A stretch of DNA of 64,000 nt from Elusimicrobiota bacterium (GTDB lineage Bacteria > Elusimicrobiota > Elusimicrobia > Elusimicrobiales > UBA9959). Where the stretch lies: NCBI GenBank assembly GCA_026388155.1, contig JAPLKI010000018.1:162833-226832 (forward strand), in the 5' to 3' direction. A program made the position numbers and the translations under genes. The notes below the pieces were generated by a model. That model was not told the DNA's origin. It made no database searches and was given only the letters and a program-made list of their open reading frames with translations. Positions 12,441 through 19,300 of this stretch are shown here, in pieces (within the stretch, counting starts at the first letter, position 1; the number at the start of each line of letters is the position of its first letter).

Positions 12441-13861
12441 ATCTCGGCTCATACGGCGGCACCGCCGAGGCCTCTAAGACCGGGCTGCTCAAGCCGGTTC
12501 TCTTAACTCCGCTCAATGGCGGGATGCTGACTACCAAGACGCCGTTGTTTGACTGGACGGATATCAGCAGTTCCTACCCCAACGACGCGGTTTATTATGA
12601 GGTGCGCTACAGCACGACCAGCGATTTCAGCATCGTACATACGACGTCGGCTCTGATCGTGTCGCACTTCACGCTCGATGCGGAGTTGATCCCGCACACG
12701 GTGTACTATTGGTCGGTACACGCATACTCATATGATTCAGCGGACGCGCCGCTGGAACTGGTATCGCCGGAATCGGCGGTATGGAATTTCGAGACGCCCG
12801 CCGCGCCCGGGGCGCCTGAGCTGCATGCTTTCGCCCTCTCAAGCGCTACGGTGAACTGGCACTGGACCGCCGCCCCCGCACCAGCCGGCGCGCCTTCCGT
12901 TTACACTTTGTACACCTCTACCGGCTGGCTCATCGCCACGCTCCCGGGCTCGGCTACCTCTTTCCTGGAAACGGAACTTACAACCGCTGCCGCGTACAGC
13001 CGCTACCTGAAAGCGGAGAATATTACCGGCTGGGCGCTCTCCAGTACGGTTACGGTCGCCATACCCATATCTTTCGATCTTGCCGCGGGGGGGGTCTCCT
13101 CTGGCACCATCAGTGATCCGGCTACGAATGATCCCCTGATCGACATTCCGGCCGGAGCGTCAGGCACCGACATGCGCTGGCTTGTGTCGCTGGACCCCGT
13201 TCAGAAACCGCTGACGGACGAGACGCCTGGCTTGATCATAGCCGCGGGCGCGAGTATGCCGGCGGGACTTGGCGGAACGACCACAATGATACGGGAGTAC
13301 CTGGTCACCATCAATGAGGAAAGATTCACCGGTCTTTTAGGGTCGTCCGTAACGGTTTACGTTTCCTATACGGACGCGGACAATGACGGGAATGTGGACG
13401 GAACCTCTCCGCCTGTCCTTATCGCTTCCCTTAAGCTCTATACTCTTAATGAAACCACTCAGCTTTGGGAAGAGGTTCCTGGTTCGGTGCTGGACCGGGT
13501 TAATCACCGCGTGAGCGCGCAGGTGTGGCACCTCTCTATTTATACGGCCCTGGGGACGACAGCGGCTACCGACCTTTCAAGGGCGCTGGCCTATCCGAAT
13601 CCTTGGAGGCCCGGAAGCGGGGGGGCCTATGACGCGACCGTGATAACCTTTACCAACCTGACCGCGGAAGCGACTATCCGCATCTTCACGCTCAGCGGCG
13701 ATCTGGTCCGCAAACTGGACAAAGTATCGGCTGAAGGGAATCAAAAGAAGTGGGACGGGAAAAACACTGACGGAGCGCGGGTGGCTACAGGGGTGTATTA
13801 CTATGTGGTCTCAAGCCCGCAATGCAAAAAAGCTACGGGCCGGCTGGCGGTGGTGCGATGA
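1400..13861 (+). CDS. Giant beta-helix repeat surface protein with FN3 and FlgD/T9SS-like C-terminal domain; 5' end apparently lost
   Basis: A protein of 4153 residues. Residues 1-3680 are right-handed parallel beta-helix (pectin-lyase-like) sequence made of short turns such as GGNTISGSVISA and GYGVYDESYG. Two long module types alternate A-B-A-B-A, starting near 1400, 4300, 5850, 8370 and 9710. Both modules carry a marker like CIVIRDTxTYxESV followed by RLTIMADP. Two fibronectin-III-like domains follow (about 3697-3890), then a domain of about 160 residues. The last 95 residues (YPNPWRP ... VRIFTLSGDLVRKL ... WDGKNTDG ... GVYYYVV) are a FlgD/T9SS-type C-terminal domain. The protein is probably exported and displayed on the cell surface. 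There is no signal peptide: the start codon falls inside a module A (YPALQAG aligns with YPALQEG of a later copy), so the true N-terminus seems to be missing. The gene is coupled to the next by ATGA. Confidence 0.8.
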   Translation: MLFSNYQIISTYPALQAGSLITMDSPSGTASGPDYSLDPSGYVKWPSPSAAPSADWPAGCGTANSLNVMQGVVPDVSTFTTISGAVASLKASLAGTGLSEDTCIVIRDNKVYAESVLIDGIEANDHRLIIMADPAFAGGANPVIEPPALSNSALEIKVASVTLTHIGVIAASSLPYGIVVSSPDVNISGLTIHDVDQNMGFPDLGFIESAGIYFKGAAAHGTVEQTYISAGGYGILDESAGGNNVNNSIVYSLDSDAVSFAGDNNSVTNSTIGSGGPGGGTGRGVYSNGDWNTISGTRVLINSAYGVYFDAGSSNNSVTGCTFDGKDYYTFDGVGLYSNGLNNSVTSDFSNTGRLAIEYGPASSSGTISGCTVNNTSYDGDNKGVEIDGSSVTVRLNNIYSYGTALAVSGIYQLVTDNPQIQSEQDDALVVYSSASLFAGNNITGYSGSGVVFEEGGYNALGPSADNICVVTSYYDAGLSEASPGGNTITQCAINSYYHNGVYFESVSGGGDTITFSTITSAYYRDGLIDEGAGSNKVSQCLVSGGYSGIDLEGSGRDQISLSTISASYWGGNTAGLRVGGEGNNTITDCSITSDYFHGVYLEGQGGNAISGSIVRANYDGYNYYSGSALYDQSNGGNNITQSTFTTKSWNYPALYLGNSAVADDISESTITAPNSYGIQDYSQAGNIISQSYISGGWFGVKLNGRDTDISDSYISADGLGLLYPQNTGWPNYIDVSGKSLYDGRYARGFGVLMDGFAQNCSVSLSTISAAADAVITQDYYGGNIIDESFLYPQNGNGVLYLGSGGNIVSGSTITAVDELFAGVKDTGLNDFIYENYISAASIGIYLSNGSERYSTMIGNTVSAADVGIDDESYGYNSIGWSGITAATAVRMGSHRSSPDLMYWNTISGALVGLDIARNPAVNPDPGVGILGLTFQDPLPANSTAINFEGSEVFVSTFTSVVFNSANTQFNVNAVNLLDGSAVSMVNSVGISSGPAHENDIVLDPEPGYVQWNTVVPPPSSPGCDLLYNVLKDTAAPSPGYYPGIQEALDAFHAAYFGMRPGNVCVIVRDTETYAGASVLGPRSSFYRLTIMADPTFVSSAPVVDPALGGNWTAFDIEAGSVTISHINIIPTAQVDYGIYAGQADSLIVSGVSIRDTGGMFSSYGIYKSDGDLTITGSTVAVGNGDSIWGVRTNDNGTGRLSITDSYIHGSGAVYVYNAEKAAISGSVLVSNSAAGYGFYSYGIPGGFSLVSSTVTGGASGAGVRVDGSAGAVSIADSHIQGGDAVYFSQTANTAISGSVLISKSDTGNGFNAYVSGDFSLVSSTVTGGANGEGVGFYGAEGRDSITDSYIQGANAVSIDYGGKISISTSVLVSNFDAGYGLDAYVSGDFSLVSSTVTGGANGAGVWLYYDNPSAVVLSSVTIAGSMEGLVLQGYSSNPGAFAVSDIVFRDMPAGLMSTAIDFIGYQFIVSTFTGVSFNSPNIDVNVNAYPTLSDGSTIYMVNHSGPKTGPAYAFDLLGQVKWGPETLTPWSGGPIPAGCGDASVNVAQNGASGAFTSIGGAVASLTSLSANTCIVIRDSKVYRESVLIDSVATNGYRLTVMGDPALGPAIPVVSGHYGEEFLSHAREEGYAENLDAVFQITAASVTLNNLAVIPEVETLYGVEISSPDMKLSSVTIRDAYQDIDYAALYLTGEAANTVVEDSQLSLYSDGVYDDSLGGNRVSRSRINSNYGHAVYFTAPGGGETVSQPGPEQAASANNSVIDSTIEAGGYGFYSDGANNNISRSVIIPDGQGSGVYLDYNSSSNSVNSCLIEGIPDSYVQGVYSYGAANSIIGGAISVAGGGAIFEGAGNLVSGASISVWGDSDGVSLYGEGSNIITGSTIATRGWSGIHDASSGSNIITGSIISARDYGVYFEGGNDNANLCAQALAAKNVKGCNYYNYGGNTISGSVISAASGSEGYGVYYYATGGGNSISGSTIAAAGYEEGYGVYYEEDAGQNTISASVISAASGDEYEYGSGIGLHYGYSGGENSISGSTITATGHYEGYGVVSDEDAGQNTISASVISASGMVGFGVLDYSYGGDTISESSITAAGGEYVAFGVYDDGYGENSISGSSITATGGDEGYGIYDESDGGNTISGSTIAATGVYDGYGIYDESYGDNTVSASVISAMGGYGYGVYSDAEYTDVNTSRISATGEGVTLDGGFNFIEQNIINSLNIGINDDGEGANSFGRNYITAPGTAAYFGASRVDYPDVVYDSTISGAAVGLHIARNANADDGYSNPGLPILGLTFTDLLPGATAINFEGGEIFISTFTDVIFNGNIAVNVNGAGLLDGSTVYMVNSVGLSSGPAFENDIVPDPAPGYIQWNTVNIPPMPPDPAGCDLVYNVKWAPEDLPPPAPSPGKQGVVSPDSGETGYYSGINDALYTFYDDYNGMRPGNTCIVIRDTQTYHESVWIEGYNAGSRLTIMADPTFVSSAPVIDPAHDSGDDLKDSDINGINSKWAAFAIFDSSVTIQHINIIPSGPVGYGILAAGIWGDVGNIIVSSVTIIDNGGMILNAGIGFVYSFGNNSVAGSTVIAGNGDYSMGVWSYSQPLVNLSEGDAGLISYGGGDTFITDSYIRGSDAVSIEGARAAAVTRCVLTASDYEAGIGLDANGNHALTVSLSSVAGGGAGMGIWLDNKDYNPQYVQETPVTITLSSVTITNAFDGLVISPHNANVGTQPQSDNAVYHFSNLTFKDPSPAGPMNTAISFMGDQVVTATFTAIAFDSPNIEVNVDAYPALQEGSDIHMAGASGVRSGPYYALDPLGYVKWTSQVAPWSGGSMPDGCGAGSLNVAQNVASDGVSTFTSIGDAVASLAGASLSNTTCIVIRDTGTYNESVTVDGFTFANNTSRLIITGDPALGSAMPSVVPYDGYYDAAFNILTASVTLSRMVISPRYAYLDYGVMVSSPNVALSSVTIDDKTDALNASYYEDWGIWAAGVYLNGEAGSGTVTQSHINVGGSGYGIMDMGTGGNIISNSRVTSRNSAAVAFGCSEEGPCSLYDSDYAQSSNNSVITSTLAGGYLGLYSYGTSNTVSDSVIVQPVAAPDEDMHVYAGLYFDYDTSGNSAVRAIINVRGNGAIILGDGNDISSSTIVAVDGDGIVLSGSGNHLVTNSNISVFAGETGVYLESGGNILSGSTITVEGWAGVYDYSAGSNTISGSVINAWDKNTEAGVYLDSGVKGDMISGSTVTTRGWAGAYDYSAGSNTVSGSVISGRDYGVYYDNNWDVSGGNTVTGSEISATGEYGTGVLDYSNGRNIVSGSFISAPGCGVDDESWGGNSISFSSITVTGVDGTGIYYSGDGGNTVSGSAISALYSGIDDESGDGATVSGSVISATGSGGTGVFDYSSGGDKISGSVISAMGEYGTGVYKGSYGGQFTLSTNTIAGSQYSLYIYPQGDTRILITSNTIISALSGDNNTYGIYIGGLTTGATIYNNGIYYRSSGDNSGYTAYGLYANAAAGLSFNHNRLNDPGLAAGGSIVMAYFEGVPDTDFRFNDVNSTGTGLTDAYLLQLVNSTVTVKNNIFLASWSVSGSSASLWMDSDSGIYSDYNDWFAPAGSNAAVLGGQSYPLAQSWAAGYDANSIFVDPLWYNRSAGAEDFHPESHTGRYSNGSWIIDGDHSPAIDKADPAEPYSDEPVPNGLRANLGSYGGTAEASKTGLLKPVLLTPLNGGMLTTKTPLFDWTDISSSYPNDAVYYEVRYSTTSDFSIVHTTSALIVSHFTLDAELIPHTVYYWSVHAYSYDSADAPLELVSPESAVWNFETPAAPGAPELHAFALSSATVNWHWTAAPAPAGAPSVYTLYTSTGWLIATLPGSATSFLETELTTAAAYSRYLKAENITGWALSSTVTVAIPISFDLAAGGVSSGTISDPATNDPLIDIPAGASGTDMRWLVSLDPVQKPLTDETPGLIIAAGASMPAGLGGTTTMIREYLVTINEERFTGLLGSSVTVYVSYTDADNDGNVDGTSPPVLIASLKLYTLNETTQLWEEVPGSVLDRVNHRVSAQVWHLSIYTALGTTAATDLSRALAYPNPWRPGSGGAYDATVITFTNLTAEATIRIFTLSGDLVRKLDKVSAEGNQKKWDGKNTDGARVATGVYYYVVSSPQCKKATGRLAVVR
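5040..5620 (+). repeat. Tandem ~210-bp repeat within the giant gene
   Basis: The DNA encoding FSLVSSTVTGGAxGxGV recurs near 5140, 5353 and 5567, with nearly identical bases over about 50 positions and a period near 210 bp. Between the cores lie similar sequences encoding a SITDSYIQG-type turn and AISxSVLVSN. This is a recent tandem duplication inside module B and a likely place for length variation or assembly error. Confidence 0.65.
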
Positions 13862-15867
13862 AAATAATAATGGCGGCTCCAGGCATTGTTCTGGCGGGCC
13901 TGATAGGGGCGCAGCCGGCGCTGGCCGCGGGCGCGGGAACTACCGCGGCCGAGTTCCTCCGTTTCGGAGTGGGCCAGCCCGCGATCATGTCGGACGCGTC
14001 CGGAGCTTGCCAGCGGGGCGCAACGGCCTTATACTGGAACCCGGCCGGCCTCGCGGACTCCCAGTGCATGGACGCGTACGCGGCGCATTACGGCTTGCCG
14101 GGAACGGTCAGTTACGATTTTGCGGGGCTTGTGCTGCCCATCCGCCGCGGCGTGTTTGAGGGCGGTCTTGGCCTGTCTCTCCAGATGCTGAGTCAGGGCG
14201 ATCTGATGCGGGTGGATAATACGGGGACCCGGACCGGCGATTTTTCGGCCGGAGATTTTGCGGCCGGCGCGGCCTGGGGAGGCATGTTTGGTCCGTTCCG
14301 CGGCGGCCTGGGTTTTAAATTTATCCGGCAGAACATTGACGACAGCGCGGGTTCGGCTGTGGCTTTGGACGCGGGGGTACAGCGCGATATGGGGAAATGG
14401 TCTGTTGGCGCCGCGGTTACGAACCTCGGTTCCTCTCTCAAGGTCGGTTCAACGGCGTTTAAGCTGCCTGCCACGCTGCGCGCGGGCGCCACTTATGAGG
14501 TTGTGAAGCGGTTAACGCTGGCTTCCGACATGAGCGTTTCAAACGGGCAGGGGACGCGGTTGCACGGAGGGGCTTTGTTCAAGCTCGCGGGACCGATCTC
14601 TATCGGGGCGGGGTACACGACAGGGCAGGGAGAGGACGGGCCTTCCGGGCTGGCGGCCGGGATGCGGCTCAGCTGGAACAATTTTATCTTTGACGCCTCT
14701 TACCGGCCATTCGGAGAAATAGGCAACGCGATGCAGATCGGGGTGGGAGCGCGGTTTGGTTGCCCTAAGGCCGCTCCTCCCGCTCCTCCCGCTCCCCCCG
14801 CGGCCTCCGTACTCCCCGTGCCCGTCGATTCGGACGGGGATGGCGTGCGGGACTCTTTGGATAAATGCCCCGGCACTTCCGCCGGGACGATAGTTGACGC
14901 GGCCGGCTGCCCCCTGGACAGCGATGCCGACGGCGTACCGGATTACTTAGACAAGTGTCCCGGCACACCGGCGGCGGTAGCCGTGGATACGGTCGGTTGT
15001 CCTTCGGCGCCGGTTGCAGCAGTTGTTCCCGAAGCCTTGAACCCCGCCTGCCCATGGGAGCAGGCGGACAAGTCGTGCCAGTTGGATATAGAATTTGATT
15101 ACGACAAGGCCGAGCTCAAAGGCGATTTCGCCGAACAGTTAAAAAAGATAGCGGTGTATATGTCGGCCAATCCCGGGGCGCGGCTTGACCTGCGGGGTTA
15201 TACCGATGACCACGGCGAGGATGAATATAATATCAATCTTTCCAAAGACCGGGCAGAGGCGGTTCAAAAGTACCTTGTCCAGGCGGGGGCTCTGGACGCC
15301 GGCCGCCTATTAGTCAAGGGAATGGGCAAGTCGCAGCCCATCGCATCCAACGAGACCGAAGAAGGCCGCAAGAAAAACCGGCGCGTGACCGCGGTCCTCG
15401 CCGGCGAGCCGGAACCCGCGGCGCAGCCTGTCGCCGCGCCGCCCGCGGAGCAGCCTGTCGTAGCGCCGCCCGCGGTTGAACCGGCTCCGCCCGCCGCCGA
15501 ACCTAAAACTGCTGTTGAGCCGAAACCCGCTGCTGAACTTAAAGTTACCAATATAAAAATTGCTCAAAGCATAAGCGGGGGCTATCCGCAGGGAACGGCG
15601 GATAAGTTCGATCCGAATGTCGGCCGGCTATACTGCTGGACCGCGGTGAAAGTTTCGCCCGCGCCGGGGACTATAAAACACGTCTGGTACAACCCGGAAA
15701 GAAGAAAAGCCCTGACGGTTAAACTGCCGGTGCAGCCGGTGGAGGAAAATGCGTCCTGGCGTACGTGGAGCACGACCAAAGTATACCCGGGCAAATGGAA
15801 AGTTGAAGTAACCGACGAGAACGGAAATGTGCTGGATACTATAACGTTCATGGTCGGGGAGCCGTAA
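13858..15867 (+). CDS. PorV-like barrel / TSP3 / OmpA / DUF2914 fusion protein
   Basis: A protein of 669 residues. The start is ATG 13858, overlapping the previous stop as ATGA; a signal peptide follows (IIMAAPGIVLAGLIGAQPALA). Residues 25-310 resemble PorV/PorQ outer-membrane barrels (TTAAEFLRFGVGQPA, ALYWNPAGLA). Two thrombospondin type-3 calcium repeats follow (DSDGDGVRDSLDKCPGT near 324, DSDADGVPDYLDKCPGT after it). An OmpA peptidoglycan-binding domain follows at about 410-515 (LRGYTDDHGEDEYN, KNRRV). After a Pro/Ala-rich linker, residues 560-669 match DUF2914 (YCWTAVKV, HVWY, WKVEVTDENG). It would tie the outer membrane to peptidoglycan. Coupling to the giant secreted protein suggests it helps export or anchor that protein, since PorV is the shuttle for C-terminal-domain substrates in type IX secretion. 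Confidence 0.85.
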   Translation: MKIIMAAPGIVLAGLIGAQPALAAGAGTTAAEFLRFGVGQPAIMSDASGACQRGATALYWNPAGLADSQCMDAYAAHYGLPGTVSYDFAGLVLPIRRGVFEGGLGLSLQMLSQGDLMRVDNTGTRTGDFSAGDFAAGAAWGGMFGPFRGGLGFKFIRQNIDDSAGSAVALDAGVQRDMGKWSVGAAVTNLGSSLKVGSTAFKLPATLRAGATYEVVKRLTLASDMSVSNGQGTRLHGGALFKLAGPISIGAGYTTGQGEDGPSGLAAGMRLSWNNFIFDASYRPFGEIGNAMQIGVGARFGCPKAAPPAPPAPPAASVLPVPVDSDGDGVRDSLDKCPGTSAGTIVDAAGCPLDSDADGVPDYLDKCPGTPAAVAVDTVGCPSAPVAAVVPEALNPACPWEQADKSCQLDIEFDYDKAELKGDFAEQLKKIAVYMSANPGARLDLRGYTDDHGEDEYNINLSKDRAEAVQKYLVQAGALDAGRLLVKGMGKSQPIASNETEEGRKKNRRVTAVLAGEPEPAAQPVAAPPAEQPVVAPPAVEPAPPAAEPKTAVEPKPAAELKVTNIKIAQSISGGYPQGTADKFDPNVGRLYCWTAVKVSPAPGTIKHVWYNPERRKALTVKLPVQPVEENASWRTWSTTKVYPGKWKVEVTDENGNVLDTITFMVGEP

Positions 15868-15885
15868 TTTTAACCCGTTGGAGAA

Positions 15886-15918
15886 AACCGCCGGCTCCGG
15901 CCGGCGGTTATTGTTTTG
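15886..15918 (+). terminator. Intrinsic terminator after the OmpA/DUF2914 gene
   Basis: A perfect 10-bp stem, AACCGCCGGC / GCCGGCGGTT (15886-15895 and 15900-15909), with a four-base loop, then ATTGTTTTGT. It lies 19 bases after the stop and ends the two-gene unit of giant protein and barrel fusion. Confidence 0.8.
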
Positions 15919-16040
15919 TATAATGAAACATAGGGAACTCTCCGTCGTAAACTTCTTTTTCAATTAAAATAATTTTATCATAACGAAGGGGTCCCTCAAA
16001 TTTTAATGAAGACCTATTCTTTCGGACCGGCTTTTCCAGC
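15919..16040 (+). other. Short intergenic stretch, possible small transcript
   Basis: About 120 bases between two terminators. It is AT-rich at first (AATTAAAATAATTTTATCAT), then carries GGGTCCC (15989-15995) and GGACC (16024-16028), which could pair. No gene is visible. Because the next strong terminator (16041-16077) has no coding region in front of it, a small RNA may be made here; no clear promoter was identified. Confidence 0.25.
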
Positions 16041-16077
16041 AAAGCCCGCGCGCCCGCTCGCGCGGGCTTTCTTTTTA
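16041..16077 (+). terminator. Strong intrinsic terminator upstream of the C1 protease gene
   Basis: A perfect 12-bp stem (AAAGCCCGCGCG at 16041-16052 with CGCGCGGGCTTT at 16059-16070), a six-base loop, then CTTTTTAG. It sits inside the longest open frame of the protease gene. Translation from ATG 16006 is therefore unlikely, and the gene must be transcribed from a site beyond this hairpin. Confidence 0.8.
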
Positions 16078-16080
16078 GCC

Positions 16081-16357
16081 CGCAAGTTGCAGTTGACTGC
16101 AACTTGCGCCCCAAAGGGTAGGGGAAACCACAATGTGGTTGCCACCTGTGGCTCAATTCCCCCGGAAGGGGTGCCTCCGCCCTTTTCCGATGGCAAGCAA
16201 GGCGAATGTGCACTCGGTACGGAGCGCGCAAAAAAATGCGCTCAAAACCTACCTGCGAGCGTAAAAGGGCGGGGCAACCCAGCCCTTTTGCCCAATAAGT
16301 TGTTGAATCATAGGGCAAAAGAGCTGCCCTTCGGGCGAATCCTGATTGCAGGATTCG
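16081..16357 (+). repeat. Array of perfect hairpins leading into the protease gene
   Basis: At least four strong inverted repeats lie in 280 bp. CGCAAGTTGCAG / CTGCAACTTGCG spans 16081-16108. An outer GGGGA / TCCCC pair (16121-16162) encloses two small hairpins: AACCACA / TGTGGTT at 16126-16140 and GCCAC / GTGGC at 16141-16152. AAAAGGGC / GCCCTTTT spans 16263-16289. CGAATCCTG / CAGGATTCG spans 16336-16357. The last one lies in the signal-peptide codons. The AAAAGGGCGGGGC half also occurs in palindromes at 38.8 and 41.2 kb. The array could be a folded leader RNA or a nest of palindromic elements. Confidence 0.6.
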
Positions 16358-19300
16358 GGTTGTCCGTGTTTGCCGCCATCCCTCTTGTCGCGCCCTCAGG
16401 ACTTTCCGCCCAGGAGCCGCAGATCTCCACGGCGCCTCTGAATCCGGCGTTTGAAGCTTATTTCGCCGTTCCCGCTAAAACCAAAGCTGTGTCCGCCCCG
16501 GCGCCGGGCAGGGCGCTTGGAGGCTTGCCCTCGCCTTTCGATTTCTCCCACATGAAAGGGGCTCACCCGCGGGCCCTTTCTTCAGGTATTGAAAGCGCCG
16601 GCTCCGGCTACGCCGCCTCTTATGACCTGCGCGCCCTTGGAAAGGTCTCGTCCGTTAAAGACCAGGGGAACTGCGGTTCCTGCTGGGCTTTTGCCGCTAT
16701 GGGCTCGCTGGAATCACGCCTGCTTACCGGTGAATTCTGGGACTTCTCCGAGAACAACCTGAAGGATAGCGCCGGTTTTAACTGGGGTCCCTGCGATGGG
16801 GGGAACCGCGACCTGGCCACGGCGTATCTGTCGCGCTGGAGCGGCCCGTGGACGGAGGCGGCCGACCCCTACGACGATAATGACTTGAGCAGAAAAACTC
16901 CGGCCTACCCGTCGGCGAACGCGCAGAAACACGTTCAGGAGATACTGTTCCTCCCGGACAGGGGCGGCGCCGCCGATAACGACAATATCAAGTGGGCTCT
17001 TACCAATTATGGCGCGGTACAGACTTCAATATACTGGGACGATGCTTATTACAATGCCTCCTACAATTCATACTATTTCAACGGCATTTCCGGCACAAAC
17101 CATGCCGTCGCCATAGTCGGCTGGGATGATAATTTCGACAGGAACAGGTTTAACACGGCGCCGGCCGGCAACGGCGCGTTTATTATAAAGAATTCCTGGG
17201 GCCTCAGCTGGGGTGACAACGGCTATTTTTACATTTCGTATTACGACACGAATATAATAGACAACACTGTTTATGCCGACCCCGAAGCCGCCGGCGCCTA
17301 TTACAGGGTTTACCAGTACGATCCGCTTGGCCAGACTTCAGCTATCGGATATGGGTCAAGCACGGGCTGGTTCGCCAATGTCTTTACGGCCGCCGAGGAC
17401 TATACGCAGGTGGACGCGGTCAGTTTCTATACCCTGGCGGTAAACTCCAGCTACGAAATATATGTTTACCGGGACATGCCCGCCGCCGGCAACCCGCGTT
17501 CCGGCACGCTGGCGGACAGCCAGTCCGGTTCCTTCGCCTACGCCGGCTACCATAGCGTCCCGCTTGCCGCCAAGGTGCCGCTCGCCAACGGGCAGAAATT
17601 TACGGTAGTCATAAAGATGACGACCCCCGGCTATAACTATCCGATACCGATCGAGAAGCCCATAACGGGCTATTCAAGCGCCGCCGCCGCCGGCGCCGGC
17701 CAAAGCTATCGCAGTTCCGCCGGCTCCACCTGGAGCGATATTACAGCAAAATACCCGAACACCAACGCCAATGTGAAGGCTTTCACTTCCGTCATTGAGG
17801 ACGCGACGCCGCCGGCCGCTATAACAACGGTGCGCGACGGTCTTTCCGCGGATATAACCTATGCGAACTCGCTCTCCCAGCTGTCGGCCAACTGGACCGC
17901 GTCCAGCGACGCTGAAAGCGGCATACGCCGCTACTGGTACGCCATCGGAACCACGGCCGGAGATACGAATGTCGCGGGTTGGACGGATAACGGCGCCAGC
18001 ACCTCGGCCACAAAGACCGGCCTGTCCCTGACCGACGGGCAGATATATTATTTCACGGTCAGGGCGGAAAACTGGGCCGGCCTGCAGTCGGACGCGGCAA
18101 ATTCCGACGGCCAGACGGTAGATAATACCGCCCCTTCAACTATTGAAACCGTGAACGATGGCCTTGGGGAAGACATCGTCTACACTACTTCCGGCACCCG
18201 GCTGTCGGCCAACTGGACTCCCAGTTCCGACGGGCAGTCCGGCATAGCCGGATACTGGTATGCGATAGGCGCCGCCGCGGGCGGGACGGACGTAAGCGGG
18301 GGCTGGGCAGATAACGGAATGAATACTTCGGTTACCAAAACCGGCTTGAACCTTGCCAAAAACCAGATCTATTATTTCACGGTAAAGGCGGAAAACGGGG
18401 CCGGCTTATGGTCGGCTGCGACGAATTCCAACGGCCAGCGGGTGGATAATACCCCGTTAAATCCCGCGTTCACGCAGGTTAATTTCTCCAGTCTGACCGT
18501 AACGTGGACCGCAATGCCGGGAGCGGATTACGCCGTCGCGCTGTCCTCGGACGCTGATTTCACGAATATCGTTTCTTCAGGCCCGCAAAGCGGAAATTCG
18601 TCGGCCTTTACCGGCCTCCTTGGGGCGACACAGTATTTTTTTAAAGTCAGGCTTTCCACCGAGACCGAATGGGACTATGCCGGCAACAGGATCTCCTCGG
18701 CCACCTTCGCGTTTATGCCGGATCTGCCCGGGGAAAAAATATACACCGGGGTCTGCTCAAGCAGCATGACGGTAAACTGGTCGTCGGGAACCGCCGCGGC
18801 CGGCTATAATTCGGCGGAGGCGCTTTACGAAGTGGAAGTGTCCACCGTCCAGGATTTTAGTCCGGTGCTTAGTTCTTCGCAGACCTGTAATTTGAATGCC
18901 GGCTTTACCGGATTAACGCCTAACACGGCATATTATACCCGCGTGCGGGCAATAAACAAAGGCGGCTCAGGCACGGATTTCGCAGTATTGGGCTCAACAT
19001 TGCTGCCCGCCGCCATGCCCGGCCGGCCCGCGGGCGCGGCATACACGCAAGTCTATGCCAGCAGTATGACGGTCAACTGGTCGTCGGGAACCGCCATATC
19101 CGGCTATAATCCGGCGGGCACTCTTTACAAAGTGGAAGTGTCGACGGCTGCGGAATCCGGCCTCGTATTCGGAACGTCGCTGACTTACGAGCTTAACGCC
19201 GGCTTTACCGGATTAACGCCGAACACGACATATTATGCCCGCGCGCAGGCAATAAACAATGGCGGCTTAAGCACGGATTTCGCCATATTGGACTCAACGG

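Noticed and set aside
15919..16077. Known small RNA such as SRP RNA, 6S RNA or tmRNA
   Set aside because: None of the conserved sequence blocks of these RNAs could be found; only a terminator and weak pairing are visible.
16006..16299. N-terminal extension of the C1 protease from ATG 16006
   Set aside because: It crosses a strong intrinsic terminator and several hairpins and encodes low-complexity residues before the signal peptide. The gene more likely starts at a TTG near 16300.
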